A DNA stretch of 64,000 nucleotides, from positions 3,038,001 through 3,102,000 of the forward strand of contig CM034105.1 of the NCBI GenBank assembly GCA_019914945.1. Direction: 5' to 3'. How positions within the stretch are numbered: position 1 is the first letter of the stretch; each line of letters starts with the position of its first letter. The translations under genes and the position numbers were made by a program. This document shows, piece by piece, positions 41,647 through 54,757 of this stretch. Source of the DNA: Typha latifolia. Taxonomy: Eukaryota > Streptophyta > Magnoliopsida > Poales > Typhaceae. The notes beneath the pieces were generated by a model. It was not told the origin of the DNA and searched no databases. It saw only the letters and a program-made list of their open reading frames with translations.

Positions 41647-44600
41647 TCACATTAAAATCAGCAAACAAATAGGTAACATAAGAACACAAAAGAACAACAT
41701 TAAGCAGAACAAAGAACTCCAAGTCTGATGTCCTCCATCTCCATCGTGTGAACCATCCCATAACAACATAGAATCCTTGTTGCATTCACTCCTTTCTTTC
41801 CCTTCTCTATCTTCAGCTAACCTCATATGTGACATGAAGTGAGGGAAGACTCCTTCATACGCCTTCTCTCCGATAAGAAGATCTGAATGCCCGAATCCTT
41901 CCACCACCAGCCTCTTGTGATGAAGGCCAGGGTGGTGCAACCTCATGTACTTGTTTGCAAGGAACGACGTCTCGGGTGTTACTAAGAGAGTCCTACCGCC
42001 AGAAATGTACAATGTAGGTATAGGCATTCTCTCAGGGTGGATCAAGTAGTTGTTTCTACCTTTGGAGTCAACAATGAAACCTGAGGTGCAAATTTTCCTG
42101 AGGTGAGGAAATGCTGATAGGGGAAGTCTAGGTAAGTTTTGCTTGATAAGCCATTCATGTACTGCTTCGCTAACATTGTCGTGCCAGAATGTGTTTCCGA
42201 ATATACCCGAGAAGAGCTCGCACTCATGGAGGCTGCAACGCTCAGGGCGGGGGATTTGTCGAGAGATGGACTTTATAACTCTGTGTCCTAAACTGTCTTT
42301 TGCATCATCAGATAGTGATACTACTCTATTCTTTTGTAGTAATGCCATGGAGACCTGCCATTTATTTGTTAGGATTCAAATATGGTATTTTGGAGGGAAA
42401 TTAGAACTCTCCAATAAGTATAGAGTTATCATGGGAAACGAGGATAAACTTACAGGGATTAGAGGAAGCCTCATCTTAACTAAAGCTAAAGTTGTCAGCT
42501 TGAAGTACATGGAAGAATTGGTGCAGGAGAGGGACGCTACGTGGACTGCAGAGATGTACCCTCCTAGGAGTGCAATATGAACTGCCAAGCCTCCAACACA
42601 ATGTGCAACGACATGAATTTTAGTACCTGGGGCATGTAACTCCAGCATTCTTGCAATAGCTGTAGCCAACAAAGAAGTATTTAGCTCTAATTTTATGCAA
42701 GTGGCCATAAGATTATAACTGAGAGAATAGGCTTTTACCTGCGGGTATGTCGAACCTTCCAATGTCTTCCAATGTGAAGTTGTTTGATGCATGCGAAGGA
42801 TGGAACCTTGGTTGAAGAAGCCATGTCTCATGTCCTTCTTCCAATAATTTTCTAACTAAATCTCTCGGTTCCATTGGTAGGCAGTAGCTCTCTGTGGAGT
42901 GCCCATTAACTAGAAGAACTGGATAAAATTTTCTCTGTTCATAAGGTCTACATTGAGTTGAATTGCTCTTCCACTGTTGGCAACTGATGATATACCCATC
43001 TTCTACGATTTTCACAGAAAAAAGCATTAGCTGAAGCAAGACGGATAGCGATAAAATATAAAGATGAATTCAGTAGGAATTTTGGCTCACCTGTTTTTAG
43101 TTCATGAAAGATGCTTCGTGGATACGGAACTTGAATTGTTGCATCCATTCTTGTGCTATCTATTGTTCTTTCCCTAGGTACTTGGAGGATGTATGTTCTC
43201 CAAAGGCTTTGCAAGAGAAGGCATAAGAATGCACTTCTATTTTTCCCTTTCAAGCTCATCAAACTTCTTAGAAGCTCAAAAAATGATATGTGAAGCTCAC
43301 CCTTTAGATCCACCAATTCTTCATCACCAGAAAGTTTAAGCTCATTGTAGCAATTTCTAGCCAGCGTTTTGAAAGTAACTTGCAAAGTTGTAGACTCCCT
43401 CCAAGCATTGACAGCCAGAAGGTAAGGATTCATAACCTTCTTTCCCTCAAGAATGTACCTGATTCATTATGTGAAACTATTGGCTAGATGGCCTCAAAAA
43501 GAATATATCTAAAGTAGCAAGAATAAAAAAGAAAACAGAAAAATGATCTGTAATTCTTTTGACATCAGTACCTTGAACCAGAGATTGCAGCTAGGACTAA
43601 TCGATAGTACATGTATTGTGTATATGGAGTTCTACTGTCTACTTTGCACATGTCTACTTCTCCATCAATGATATAGAGTTTATCTTTGCTAATGGCCTGG
43701 AATGTGACAAATCCGCCCACCCTTCCTTTAAGGAGAGGACTTGGCTCTCTGAAACCCGAATTCTTCTGTGCAAAATCTCTTTGGCTAGATGAATTCATCT
43801 TCATGACAAGGTAGGCTGAGCAAGGCATCCCTCCAATAAAACCTTTCATGGTTTCTTCTACCATGACTTCCTCACCTTTCCTCATTGTTAAGTACTCACT
43901 GGAAGTTCGCAGTTTGGACTTCGATTGTCCATTCATTCGTAAGAAGGTTTCTGGTTCAGTGTGCTTGCAAGAACATCTTGCCTCTTGTATTAAATCTTGA
44001 GCTTTGAACCTTAAGACATCTTGAACTATGTGCCTACTAACATGCTCAGCAACCGCAGCAACTGTAAGGCATGGATTTATACCAACTGAGCAAGGTATTA
44101 TAGATGCATCACATATGTATAGTCCTTCATGAACTGCAAGTTCATGATTAGAACTTGGGTCATAAACTTGACCTTTAGAGTTACAGACCCCAACTGAAGG
44201 ACTTGAAGCTGCATTACACCCTCCTAGGAGGTGAACAGAAGTGCTTCGATACCTGGACATGAATAAAATGCCTCCGAGTTTCTTCGTGAGCTTCTGAAAT
44301 GCCTGAATCTTTTTAGGAAGAAGAGGATCATGAGGAGGACAGATAGTTATATTTTCTCTTTTCTTATCTAAGGTAATCCTTCCATTGCACTCATCATATC
44401 CCATTACATTGAACACCATAGCCTGGCTCGAACTTAATCTCATCAACTGCTTTAACTTATCTATTAACCCGTGGATGAACCAGTAACCCATAGGCCATCC
44501 GTATGTCGTGATCCCTTTAAAAAGAATGTAAGGGTAACTTGTTGGAAGAACTCCACTCTGCACAAAGATCACAATGCTGAAAGTCAATCTTTGCAAACAA

Positions 44601-46109
44601 ATAGTTCAATGCTAACTTGAAAGAATTTATTAGATTCATGTGTGAAGAGACAAAATAGAACTTTATAAGGTCAAGCTAGGTCTTAGACCTGGATGGTGTA
44701 TCCCAAAGAAGAAGTGTAGGATGAAGATATGGCTGGGCCAGGCCTATTCTCAAATTTCACCTTTGAGAATTGCTTCTTGGTTAGTCCACAGGCATTTAGA
44801 GGTGCCTGACTTCCAGCAAGATAAGCCACATTGTTTCCATTGCAACTGAACCCAAATCCTAGCTTCTCAGAAAGTTTTAGTCCCCTTCTTTTGGAATGGA
44901 ACAGTATCTCCGCGGTACCCAATACTCCGGCTGTTGGAAAAATAATGATTCATTTTTCATGTGGTTGGCATGAAGAATTAGTTATCTACAATCAATCGTT
45001 ACCTGAAAGAACCACAAAATCTGCAGAGATGTATTCAAGATTGTCAAAGTACACTCTCCATCGTCGCCGAAGTTTTTTGTCGGTACTCTTGTGCTCTTCA
45101 TCAATTTCATCCATGTTTTTAAGAACATAAAGTGATTGGCATTCTGTCTTCACTCTACATCCAGCCTGCATAAGAAGCATACTACATACTAGTATTGACA
45201 ATAATTTCCAAGCATCATGAGCTGAAAGGATTGTCTATCTGCATGAAAGAAAAAGCATGCCTGAATAGCTGAAGCTATGTAATTCTTGTCGGTGGAACAC
45301 TTCGCATTGTAAGGACATCCAGATAGACAATTACCACAAGCCAGACAATTCCCCATCTGTTGCAATCCTGTTGACTTGGAGGTTTCATCCTGACCAAAAT
45401 TAATACTAAGCTTAATCGAGTCAGGTGTATAGTCTTCAATCTCATCTCTGACTACTTGTTTCATGACTCGAGCATTGGGGAACTCAATTGGAACACGATG
45501 TGCTCCTAACATTCTTGAAGCAGTCGATTGACAAATATCCCAATCATCATTCCATTCCTTAGGCCACTTTGGGTCTCTTCTTGTTCGGATCGGAGCAGGT
45601 GTTAACACTCCCGCATTCACAAGAGACCCTCCTCCAAGTCCACAAGCCACAGCAACCATGGAATCATCTTGTTCATGTATCTATAAATTCCATTCAAACC
45701 AAATTGTTATTCTAAACATCCAAGAGAGTGGCATTTATGAAATCAGGTTTCTTTTAGTCTTAACTATCGAGAGTCATTGTAAGCTATTTATGATGATTAG
45801 GAAAGAATACTTTATGCGTAGCTACACACTTATTAGCTGACGAATCACCTGAAACAATGCATTCTTTGCGCCGACGCTGAACCCCCATTTCCTCGAATCC
45901 ATTCTCACCGCAGACATGATGTTGTAGCTATCTGTTGGAAAGTCCTCTGCCTCCCATCGCCGTCCTTTCTCAATCAGGCATGTCTTTATGCCTGCCATCG
46001 ACAGCCGGCACGCCGCCACCGAACCGCCATACCCAGACCCAACGACAATGGTGTCATAGCTCTCATGGCCGTTTTCAACTGAACCACATCTATCTCTTCT
46101 TCTCTCCAT
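41647..46109 (-). CDS. FAD-dependent (cholesterol-oxidase-like) oxidoreductase fused to alpha/beta hydrolase, copy B
   Basis: Same nine-exon structure as copy A: 45849-46109, 45261-45680, 45003-45165, 44689-44930, 43572-44557, 43091-43458, 42739-43002, 42454-42659, 41647-42354. The sum is 3618 nt, 1205 aa, uninterrupted. Several exons have exactly the same length as in A, and sequence identity is very high by eye. All key features are kept: GSGYGG, CLACGNCLSGCPYNAKC, HLLGGC, GINPCLTVAA, AHCVGG, GFGHSD. Differences: ten extra N-terminal residues (MERRRDRCGSVENG against MEEG), five extra residues near HKSTDKKLRRRW in exon 3, one in exon 7, and a diverged hydrophobic tail (FFCVLMLPICLLILM). Intron 2 is GC-AG, as in A. 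About 10.4 kb separates the two copies. Confidence 0.93.
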
Positions 46110-46924
46110 ATATATTAAGCCTAGCTCAGATATTTTACTAATTCGCAGAATAGGATATGAGAATCTCCAAGACAAGGGAGAGAACCTAGGTGCATATTCC
46201 CTGAGATGAACTCAGCTGAGAAATTATTCTGTAAGGATTTCAGAGAATAAGATATCTCGGATTCTTCGGGATTCCCGAATAGGCAGCTCCTTGTTTTAGC
46301 TGAGAATCCAAGGTTGGGTGTGAAATCAGACTTCTTGCTATTGTCGGTCTTTGCATGAGACAAAGATGATGCAGAGATTCCAAATTATTTCTTTGAATCT
46401 TATGTGAATTATTATTGCAACCTAGTGCATGGTCATTAGTACGTATGTAGAGATTCCAAACAAAGGCTTCTTGGATCATGCAAAAATTCTTATATTTCCT
46501 GATTATCTTTCAGAGACAAGAATAATCTGACAATTTCTCTAGACTTCCAATCCTTCAGAGACATAAAATCCATTCCATGGTAAACATCAAAATTAGTACT
46601 AAAGAATCACTTGAGATAACCAAGGCCAGGATGAGCTTGTACTTTGTACGACATACTATTCCACCTTATGATTATTTTCTATGGTATATATATCAGGATT
46701 CCGGAATAGTCTGAACATACTCTTGCATTCATAGGAGAATAATTGAATATAGCATCCTTTTCTATTTAAGAAATTTACAAGCTTAAAACTTGGAAGATAT
46801 CCTCTTTGTTGAAGGAAAAAAAATTAGGTAGTATATGAGAGACAAAACCATCAGATATAACAATAACAGCAATCATTTTGCATTGAAGAGGGTGAAGAAC
46901 TTGCTGCTAAAGACCTCCACATTC
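46110..46924. other. Spacer between copy B and the plastid-protein gene
   Basis: The first 105 bp belong to the duplicated upstream block. The rest is AT-rich, with no gene recognised. Confidence 0.55.
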
Positions 46925-47673
46925 TTAGACTCTCGCAATCTCGACAGCCTTCTGAAGGGCTTGAAGGAGACTTCTCATAATTCTTGGCTCCCCTGGAGGT
47001 ACTTTATCTTTCAAAGTTCCATTTCTTATGGCCTGGAAGAGCGGCCCGGAGCTATCGGTCGCCGGAAAGACTACGCAATCGATGTAGACAAGCACTTCGG
47101 TCTTTCCATCGTCGATGTCAATGAATCCCAATCTAACTCCTCCTTGTACTTTGTCCACCTATTGCCAATTGTTTAGATAATTAAGCATAAAAAGGAACAA
47201 AATTTTACCGAATATTCTATTAAATACTAACCTTCAGAGGGACAGGAAGTGGTAAATTCGCGCCTTGGCAAAGACTATTCGCCCACTGTCGGAAAAAAAA
47301 AAACTCTATCTTTTAATCCATTTCAATGTCATCATGAGCTTACGAATGATTTCCTGGTTGCAAGAAAGAGTACCTGAAAGAGCAAGGTCTCGAACAGAGC
47401 AATGTCGGTGTTGGCCGGCAGCTTCACGGAACCAAGGGAGATTCCACCATCATCACCATCAACCGAGACAATGTCATCTTTCTGGGGCAAGGCCCTTGTG
47501 GGCTTTGCAGGTGATGTGGCTTCTTTAATAGATACTCTTTGAAGCTTCTTCCATGAACTACCTCCAACGGAGAAAGGAAGAGCTCCACCTCTGTGGCTGA
47601 ATCGTGGACAAGACGAGCAAGAATGTTGATGATGGCAAGTAGAATGGATCAGGAGTTGCCTTGCAGCAGCCAT
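46925..47673 (-). CDS. Predicted plastid-targeted protein of unknown function
   Basis: Three exons on the minus strand: 47374-47673, 47232-47285, 46925-47158. The sum is 588 nt, 195 aa. The N-terminus (MAAARQLLIHSTCHHQHSCS, then SCPRFSHRGG) is rich in Ser, His and Arg and lacks acids, like a chloroplast transit peptide. The mature part begins near VSIKEATSPAKPTRALPQKD. It continues LGSVKLPANTDIALFETLLF, WANSLCQGANLPLPVPLKVD, then VQGGVRLGFIDIDDGKTEVL and VYIDCVVFPATDSSGPLF. It ends in a helical RIMRSLLQALQKAVEIARV. No known catalytic motif was recognised. A trace of its 5' flank is repeated at about 41465-41530. All splice sites are GT-AG. Confidence 0.8.
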
Positions 47674-48852
47674 GAAGTCTGGAAGAAGAGATCACAATGC
47701 AGTGGAAATGTGGGATGGCTAAAGCCACACATAAGAAGGGAAGAGATAATAAAGTTGGTGACGCTCAAAGAAGTTAGTGAGTTTTTTTTCTTTTTAAGAT
47801 AATTACACTAATACCCGCTCCACTAGTGAGGTCATTTTCAAATACATCTCTCGTTATTGCTTTAGTATAAAAGAATTTCTCTCTCTCCATCTTACGGTAT
47901 CAACACGAAAAATATCAAAATAACCATTTAACCCTTAATTTTTACTCTTTTTCTGTTCTCTAAAATAAGGATAAATAATTCTAGAGAGCATCAAATTGAT
48001 CACGTAGGATAACTAATAAAATAAGTATTTTAAAGGTTTCTAATAATTACGAAGATCAATATGTTAAGAAAATTAAGCAAAAGAGTGTTAGAAATGGGCA
48101 AATATTTTAGGATTTAACAGTTAATTCCTGTGACAATCTGCAGCCTCTTTCTCGGCAGTCTTTGATTGACTTCAAACTCATCCTGCAGTTAGAAGTGAAA
48201 AAAAACAAATTGAAAAAAAAAATCTACCACTTCTCTTCTGTTTGAGCATCATAATTAGAAATTGAATCCCCTGTAACTAAATAGATTGTGACTAGATGAT
48301 GAGAGAACCTAATTTTGTTTTTGCTCATACAATACATGATGCAAATGTCAGCTGACCATTATAGGGAAATGAAGTAAACATATATCATAAAATCAACTTA
48401 AATACTTATCATGGTAGCCTAGTCATGATTTCCACTAGCAGCCAAATATTGGCTGCGATATTTATGAAAACATCATCCAATCATTCGTCAGAAACATCCA
48501 ACGATTTGCTGGCGATTTCGACCTGATCAACCGGCATACAAAGCCCCAAGAATTTTAAATATAGCAAGAAAGTTATGTCATAATACTCGGGTACAAATTA
48601 CTTAACAGCTTCTAAAAGCCTGACAGTCTCATTGTTAGCCTGATAGGCCGGTAAAGTTGGGATCATTAATATGAGGTTGAATTGATTTTTCTTTCTACAA
48701 ATAGTCAAGGCCAAGCGTCATCTGAACAATATGAAAATCGCATAAAAATCATAAATAAAATTCCAAAACATTACAAGAAAATGATCAAAAGTCTATCGAT
48801 TCCACCTAACATGTCTAACCACCAAAATGCTATTGTTCAGTAACTCAATACA
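47674..48852. other. Intergenic, AT-rich
   Basis: Promoter-side DNA of the plastid-protein gene and the 3' flank of SNX1. No gene recognised. Confidence 0.55.
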
Positions 48853-51800
48853 CTATGATGGAGGAGAACAAGCTTCAAGCTTTGGAAGGATGCTACGCCA
48901 CGCATCTGCAATCTCATTAGCAAGTTTTGCTTGTCCCTTGGCAAATTCATGAAATGCAAGTCCCATGTCTGCTGTTTTCTGTTCTTGGAACCGCACTATT
49001 TCTTCGTTCATCAATCTAACTATATTCTCGAATCTCTTGGTTGCTTCCTCACTCTCAACTTTCAACTGTGCAAGTACCCAACATAGAAATCAGCCAAAAG
49101 AAGCTGCCACCTACAAGCATGTAATACTGTAGGTGTATGAAAAAATTGTACCTCTTTGTATTCAATTTCCGCTTCTGCAGCCTTCTCAGAACGCATAAGC
49201 ATCAATTTGTCACTGCAGAAAACCAAAATCCGGAGTGAACAATCTTTAGATTTGACTAAACAGACTTTCCAAACCAGAACTTAGATTCAAATGGAAAAAA
49301 TAGTGAAAAGCACAAATGATGCACAAATTCCATTCAAGTTAGTCCACCATAAGCCAATTGCATGCATGATCATTAGGCCATCAAATTTTACTTTAGGGTT
49401 AAGGATTATTGCACTTTATTTGATAGTAAAGTGTCACAAGAGAATATTTGGTAAAAGACACAGACCAATGACAGGTTAAGTTAGAAAAGGGTTGAAATCA
49501 TCAATTGGAGATAATTCTAAGCCATTTATATTATAGGAAAGAAATCCTGAAGAGAGATGAATGATAAGTTATGTTAGAAAAAGAGCAGATAAAAAAAATG
49601 GTAAAACATACAGATTAATCTCCTTTAACTTGGTTGTTTCAGCTAACTCATACTGATGTCTGAAAGCATTGGCTCTATCTGCCATAGTGACCTGTTTACA
49701 TCATGAAGATAGATCAGCAAGCATCTCAGGCATAAAAAATTCTCCTTGTGTCATGATTCCTAAAGAATTTTACAGCAACAGATAACTAGGCATTTCCAGC
49801 AATAACTTCAATGTAGGATCATCACTAAGGAGAAAATCTTCTGTTATGGGTCTAATGGATAAGCGAACCTTAATGGACTGCACTGCACGCACATAATCTT
49901 TCAATGGTTCTTCAAAGTTCATTAAAAGGTTCTGGGCCTGAAGCAAGAGTAGGTTTACCATCACAAAGTTACACAGTAAAAGAGACGAGTCTCACATGTA
50001 AAGAAAAGAAAGACATTATATGAAATAGAGTTTCTCACAACCTCCTTTTGTAGCTTTATTGATAACAATTCCGACTTAGAACCAAGCTCAGAAAATGCTT
50101 TCCCTAGAGAATCTCCTTCACAACCACCCAAGAGCTTAATTGCCTTACCAAATTCTAACAAGGATTGTCCAAGCTCTGAGGAGAAAAGATCAAGAGAAAC
50201 GAATCAATCAGTTTCAGGTACAAAAAATCCGACAACTGAAAAAAAGATAAGAAATTAATTCTCACACATCTACTTCAACTGAGATCAGTACCTCTGTGCC
50301 TTTTGACAAGACGGAAAGCTTGCTTTTGCGCCTCAGCAAGATGATCTTCAAGCTCAAATATGTAATGCTTGAGCTTCTCATATTCAGGATCAGATTCCTC
50401 CATAGGCTTCTCCTTTCCCAGAACAACATCACTTACCTTTGATTGTACATCCTATAACAATCAAATAGCTGACATTATTTAGCACTTTTTACATTTGAAC
50501 TATCAAAAGAAAAAAAAGAAAAAAATCCTTCCCAAAATTTGAAATTGAAAAATATCATCGGTAGCAAATTAAGAAATCATTGAGAAGAAGGAAAAAATAT
50601 CTTGGGCTATCAGCGCCAGCCTACTACATATCGCATTATTCAGAGAGAGAAACGACTGGCAAACCCAGAGGTCTGCCTTGATTACTAAGAACACAATTCA
50701 GATATACAGAGCACACTGCTATCTTCTAGATCCAAGTTCTACTAAAAAATACTCCAACCACATGCAAGTGAATACTATGAAAAGTTGTACTCCAATTCCT
50801 CCAGACCACAAGAAAGAGTACCTTAAATATCTGAATCAAATCTGCTGGCTTCCTCTTGAATATGCCTGTCTCTAGAGACCTCACTCTCTCCATTTTCTGC
50901 ATTCAGAATGTCAAAAGCTAAATTGTGCATGAGAACATACATGTAGAATAATAAATAAACAAATAAATATAATGCATCCTAGCAAAATCCATTTTTTACT
51001 GATATTGATATATATCGAACTTTCACATGTATTTGACATGATGGTTATTTAGTATGGTATTAACAGAAGAGATTTCTGAGATCTAAAACAGTCATGCAAT
51101 AATGCATGTTTAACTATAGATACCAAACAGTACAAACTTCTTGTACCTCTTCATCTTCTTGTAGAAAGGTTCTCAAATCCTCACTTTGCTTGAGTTCAGG
51201 GTGTGAAGCTATTCGATTAACAAACACGTCTAATGCTTGACGCCTCATTTCAATGAACTCGGCACTGAAGCGGAACTTTTCTGGGATCATAGAAATAAAT
51301 TAGCCACATATGTCATTATGTAGAACCAATACAAGAGAGACAGATCAATTTTCAGAAGAAATCCTTGATCTATTAACCATGGTTTGACATTTCATCCAAC
51401 ACTGAGACTTTTCGCCAAAACATTTCACATTTCGGTCCTATCCGATCTGAAACTGCCCCCAAAACTAGCATCCAACCGAAATAACCATATTAACAATATT
51501 TTTAATGTATATTTTAAATTCTAAGCTGAATTTAACTTGAAACCAACTTATACCTAATCAATATCAACATTATTATTTAAATGTTATTAGATTTTGGGTG
51601 ATACATTGCAAAAATAAAATAAAAAAAAGACTATTTATCAAAAGAAACCCAACACCGATACAATGAAACTAGAACCAAAACCGAAATCGGCCAAAACTGA
51701 CCGAAATTTTGTTTTTTAACCAAGCCAAAACTAAAATTGAAACCAAAACTTTGAACTATGCTATTAACTCAATCAGATTTATAAGGGATAAAACTGAATA

Positions 51801-53521
51801 AGGTTAACCGTATGTCTGTTATTGAAGGAAAAAAGTCCCGATTAATCATTTCAAGAAAAAAAAAATTGTGCATCGAAAATTGAATAAATAGCTCCATGGA
51901 AAAATGATTTCCGGATTACCTACAGCACTCTTCTCTGGAAGAGCAGGAATAAAAATGCCTTTGTACTTTTCAGCAAGCCTGTCATGTAACCACACAAAAT
52001 CACTGTAACGCCGAATAACAATTTTCTCTGGCCCTTCATACTCAGGTAGATTAGTCTGTAAAGGCACAACTACACAAGTTAACAAATGAGAAAGAGAAAT
52101 GCCACAAAGAGTCCAGCTCTATTATGAAAGACAAGATGCAACTTCATGCAAATTCTCAGCTATGGAAGGATGAGAAGACCGTAAGTATGAACTAATCTAG
52201 GCTTATAGGCTAGTTATAGCTTCTCACCAGTTGCAAGAAAGAAATATCTCATCTATTTAGATTCCTTTATAGAAGATTGCTAACACTTATTAGGTGAAAA
52301 AAAACATCTTTTACTCTCCTACAGGGCTACATCATTACGATTCAAACAAGCAAAGAGCGTTTTATAGTTCCCCAAATGTGCTTTGCAGTACGAATATTAT
52401 AACGAACAGATTGAAGAAGCTATGCCTAAGATGATTCAGAACAAATTTTGATAATAATTAAGGAATGAGAAAGAGGTTCTTCTCTTCTTACTTGACTACA
52501 TAACTTACAATTAAAAAATTAGATTTGCAACCTTTGTATTGATTTTTGTGATCATTATGACCATAGGCAGTTTACAACAAATATGGAAACCTTTGCAGTT
52601 AAATTGCAACAAATTATGTTTATAATCAGCTTGTTCACTTACCAACATATATGAAAAGTCAAGATTAACATAAAACAGACAGTCATGTGTTATGCTACTA
52701 GGAATAGCTAAATCAAGGATATTAGACAATTAATTTGAGAATAATGTTGGCAATATATTTATTCAAACAGAGGGGTGTCACTTAGTGTGATAGGTAAGGC
52801 TGATGTCATGTGCCCTCAAGATTTTGCAACCCAAACCTTCACCCTACCTAATTTGGAAGAAGGGGAGAGAGGGGAAAAGGGGCAAGCTCCTAATCGAATT
52901 TAGGTTCAAACTCATTACAACGAACAGACAGCCTATTATTTGATATCCATTCTATGACAGCATCCTTTCATATTGTATTAGATAATGTCCACATACGCTG
53001 TGTTCTTAATCATAAGAATTCGCTTCTTTTCTCAATTGACCTTGGAGTAGAAAGATCACAAGAGATACTCACAGATTACTTCAAACAGAAAATAGATATC
53101 GCGAATTTCGTTTAAAAGGAGCAAATGACAAACAACCAAGAAAAGCAACTTCAATTAACGCCAACCCAATGGACTATTCATCTAAAATCTCAACTATAAA
53201 TCATATATTCACCAAATTTTGAATAAGTAACACTAATAAGTTGATACTTTCGAAGACCGGACACTACCTTGGTGATGACTCGATAGGAGATGTAGGCCTG
53301 GACGCCGTTTCCTAGCTTGACGGGATCCGTAACGGAAACGGCGAGAAACGGCTGGGCCGATGGAGATCGGGGGCTTTGCGAAGAAGACCCCGAGGGGCTT
53401 CTCTGCTGCGGAATAAAAGAAAAGGTATTAGAAAAAGGGGAAATTTCCAGTTCAGACGTTGGGTTGTGGAGAGTGGAGGAACGAAGGACATCGTAATTCG
53501 CATAAATACCGCTGAGATCAT
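48853..53521 (-). CDS. SNX1: Sorting nexin 1 (PX-BAR retromer-associated protein), 11 exons
   Basis: Exons on the minus strand: 53510-53521, 53268-53405, 51920-52055, 51147-51280, 50822-50896, 50292-50451, 50042-50175, 49869-49937, 49612-49691, 49152-49212, 48853-49065. The sum is 1212 nt, 403 aa, against 402 in Arabidopsis SNX1. It binds endosomal phosphoinositides and helps recycle vacuolar sorting receptors and PIN proteins. A short Ser/Pro-rich start (QSPRSPSAQPF) leads to SVTDPVKLGNGVQAYISYRV. The PX domain contains the lipid-binding RRYSDFVWL and the PxxP region IPALPEKSAV. A C-terminal BAR domain ends QAKLANEIADAWRSILPKLE. Exon 1 codes only MISA (12 nt); this start is the least certain part. 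Intron 3 holds a dispersed repeat. Head-to-head with the S40 gene. Confidence 0.94.
51378..51760 (-). repeat. Dispersed repeat, copy 2, in SNX1 intron 3
   Basis: The reverse complement aligns with 4162-4510 in KIN-5C intron 7 over the whole length, with many substitutions and several short indels. This copy is somewhat longer because of extra 'cggttttggtt'-type stretches. Confidence 0.85.
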
Positions 53522-54037
53522 GGTTGCTTCGTCGTCGATTCCCGGTGATCGCCGGCGGAGGGAGGGTGGAAGGGGGGGCGACCTCGAATCTGACTGCCGA
53601 GAGAATAACAAAACAACGAAGAAATAAAATATCAAAAAGGTCTTCTGGTAATATTGGATCTCCTACCGTGGGATGGGTTTCTGATTTTGCCACGTGGTTT
53701 GCGGATGTGTGGAGGAATTCGGCGGCGTTAGATGTGTTGATGAAAAGAAATTAGTGCAACTGGGCTACTTGTCATCCATCCACCATCATATATTCGACCC
53801 GACCCAAAACCCGGTATCCCGCCTCCCCCACCCGGTCACTCTCGCACGAATCTTGCAGCTAAGAGTAAAACTACCTCTCTACCTACTTACTGCGAGTATC
53901 CGTACCCCACTTCCAGTCTCTATCCCCGTCTCCCATCTTCAACGATCTTCCAATCTCAATCCCATCTCTCCTAGTCGCACGCACCACGTGCTGCTCATCG
54001 CGCGGCGCGCCGTCGACGCGAGGCGAGGAGAGCCGAG
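53522..54037. promoter_or_regulatory. Shared 516-bp region between divergent SNX1 and S40-like starts
   Basis: The two start codons are 516 bp apart in opposite directions, so the promoters must be compact and probably overlap. The region is moderately GC-rich. I see no convincing TATA box in either direction. Confidence 0.6.
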
Positions 54038-54757
54038 ATGGATCGCTACCGCCCCAAGAGGTCCCCCGGCTCCGACCGCTTCCTCGGCATCTTCTCCCCT
54101 GGCGCCGACTCCAGTGGGGCCGCCGCCGGCTTCGAGCTCCACGAGGACGAACTCTTCGGCGCTGTCTCTCCTCTTTCATCGGGGACTCGCAATCCTAACC
54201 CTAGCCCCCTCTCCCCTTCCACCCGCACCGCTGCCTTCCGCCGTCCGGCCGAGGGCATCCTCGCGGCCCTCCCGGAGGAAGATCGGAGGCGATCCCCGCC
54301 GTCCACCACCGCTGCCTCCGCCGCCTCTTTCCTCCAACGGAGGCCATCAATCTCCTCTTCCGCTTCCTCCTCTCCCTCGGCCTCCATCTCGCCGGCCTCC
54401 TCAGCCTCCACCTCCTCAGCCGCCCGAATGATCCCGGCGATCCCGAAGCCGAAGCCAGAGTACTCTCTCTCGATCCCGGGAGTCAGGATCCAGCCCCAGT
54501 CGGCTCCAGTCAATATACCGGTCGCCGCCATGAGGGCGAGAAGGGGACCTAACGAGGTCGTGGAGGAGGAAGTCGGCGAGGGGGATGGGGATGAGGACGA
54601 GATGCTCCCGCCGCATGAGATCGTGGCCAAGGCCCGCGCCAAGGAGTCGCCGATGACGACATTCTCAGTGCTCGAAGGGGCCGGGAGGACGCTCAAGGGG
54701 AGAGATCTGCGCCAGGTCCGCAATGCTATCTGGAGGAAAACAGGTTTTCTTGATTGA
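54038..54757 (+). CDS. S40-like senescence regulator (DUF584), single exon
   Basis: 239 aa without introns. Plant S40 proteins are small nuclear proteins linked to leaf senescence; their biochemical function is unknown. The diagnostic C-terminus is present: MLPPHEIVAKARAKESPMTT, then FSVLEGAGRTLKGRDLRQVR and NAIWRKTGFLD. Also typical are ELHEDELFGAV near the N-terminus and PKPKPEYSLSIP before a basic/acidic linker. The middle is a long Ser/Ala/Pro low-complexity region, and the coding sequence is much richer in GC than its flanks. The start is chosen because MDRYRPKRSPGSDRFLGIFS is the first in-frame Met and matches the family start. Long ORFs on the other frames and strand here are composition artefacts. 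Confidence 0.95.
   Translation: MDRYRPKRSPGSDRFLGIFSPGADSSGAAAGFELHEDELFGAVSPLSSGTRNPNPSPLSPSTRTAAFRRPAEGILAALPEEDRRRSPPSTTAASAASFLQRRPSISSSASSSPSASISPASSASTSSAARMIPAIPKPKPEYSLSIPGVRIQPQSAPVNIPVAAMRARRGPNEVVEEEVGEGDGDEDEMLPPHEIVAKARAKESPMTTFSVLEGAGRTLKGRDLRQVRNAIWRKTGFLD

Noticed and set aside
53694..54431. 245-aa plus-strand ORF and 225-aa minus-strand ORF (54046-54723) over the S40 gene
   Set aside because: Both arise from the GC-rich, Ser/Pro/Ala-biased S40 coding sequence read in other frames. No family features are present, while the S40 frame has a clear conserved C-terminus.
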